From Venturia oleaginea (taxonomy: Eukaryota; Ascomycota; Dothideomycetes; Venturiales; Venturiaceae): DNA of 64,000 nucleotides. Numbering within the stretch: position 1 is the first letter of the stretch; each line of letters starts with the position of its first letter. The notes below the pieces were generated by a model, which did not search any database, was not told where the DNA came from, and saw nothing but the letters and a program-made list of their open reading frames with translations. This document shows, piece by piece, positions 63,364-64,000 of the stretch. The position numbers were made by a program, and so were the translations under genes. Where the stretch lies: the NCBI GenBank assembly GCA_013176395.1, contig JABMLP010000005.1, forward strand, positions 372,001 to 436,000, read 5' to 3'.

Positions 63364-64000
63364 CTACCAAGTCCTGCGAGATGAGGTACACTGGGAATGA
63401 AAGGAAAGATCGCGAGAGAAAAGAGGTTAGTAATGCTCAGTAATGCTCAGTACGTTACTAAGCTAGTAGAATAGTTCGTAGATCAGTGTCAGTAAACCAG
63501 ACCACCGCGCGCAATCGTGCGCCCGAAGCGCAGTTATACTCAACCATACCTACCATCTATCCCTACCAAACAAAGAATACCACTTCCACCATCACCTCCA
63601 TGCACTCCAAAAGCAAAAGCCAAAACCCCACCGCATCTCATCATCACCACATCACCACTCCCCCGCATGCTTCTCCATCGTCTTCTCCGGCACCCAACCC
63701 AACGTAAGCGTAATCCAAAAACCCCATTCCGAGAAAACACTCCCTTCATACTGTGCGCCCCTAAAACACCAATCGGGGAACGTCTCGCATCCCCATTTCT
63801 GACCATTTTGCTCCATCCACAAGACTAGAAAAGCAACATTAGCGTACGTTCTCCCACGACCACGAGTGAGTGAGAAGAGGGAAAAGAAGGTGAAGAAAAA
63901 GTGAGTTACGTAGTAGATTGGTACGTTAGTAACAGGTCAATAGTGGTTAGCATATCAGCACATCAAACGCAGTCAGGCCCATCTAGAACCTAAACCAGCA
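63364..64000. other. No gene seen
   Basis: Contains a short direct duplication taatgctcag at about 63430-63450 and C/A-rich sequence; frames here show no family. Confidence 0.4.

Overview
The window reads as a transposon-rich, gene-poor stretch of a filamentous ascomycete (Pezizomycotina) genome. The support is direct: short GT-AG introns of about 37-90 bp, fungal gene families (DUF3176, HET, LaeA-type methyltransferase, DUF3435 recombinase, DUF7924, Spd1-like RNR inhibitor), an intron-containing tRNA-Asp, Tad-type LINEs, a chromodomain Ty3/gypsy element and a Tc1 element. Several inactivating changes are C-to-T nonsense changes in a CpA context, as expected from RIP-like mutation. The species cannot be named from the sequence.

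Layout. 0-2.4 kb: the end of a MULE-type transposase and an orphan gypsy gag. 2.5-5.8 kb: two 1.6-kb copies of a non-autonomous, LINE-derived (SINE-like) element in head-to-head inverted orientation. 6.5-12.1 kb: a young, complete self-priming chromovirus with identical 176-bp LTRs. 13.6-20.5 kb: host genes, some decayed: nucleoside hydrolase pseudogene, DUF3176 membrane protein, aldo-keto reductase remnant, SLC35-like transporter. 23.1-24.4 kb: a methyltransferase fused to the tail of a GH3 beta-glucosidase. 25.3-33 kb: truncated DUF7924 gene, a 4-exon Cys-rich gene, a small orphan protein, a 6-exon RRM-like gene and an SGNH/GDSL hydrolase. 33.8-46.4 kb: two near-identical full-length Tad-type LINEs, head-to-head, each with its own target-site duplication and its own set of lesions. 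46.7-52.8 kb: HET gene, a paralogue of the 28-kb orphan, a kinase pseudogene and a broken kinesin-light-chain-type TPR gene. 53.6-57.2 kb: an apparently intact 7-exon DUF3435 tyrosine recombinase (Starship captain family) with C2H2 fingers, preceded by five ~60-bp tandem repeats and then tRNA-Asp. 58.0-60.4 kb: a third long copy of the SINE-like element abutting an Spd1-like gene. 62.0-63.4 kb: a Tc1 element with a frameshifted transposase.

How the parts relate. The LINEs and the 1.6-kb elements share their 5' start, the last ~330 bp and the (ATCA/TGAT)n tail, so the LINE is the likely source of the enzyme that moves the smaller element. The DUF3435 gene points leftward. If it is a captain, the HET, kinase, TPR and orphan genes to its left would be candidate cargo, which would fit the allorecognition-like gene content. 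That link is inference; no Starship boundary was located.

Exon structures were built by hand from splice signals and reading-phase consistency. They are predictions.
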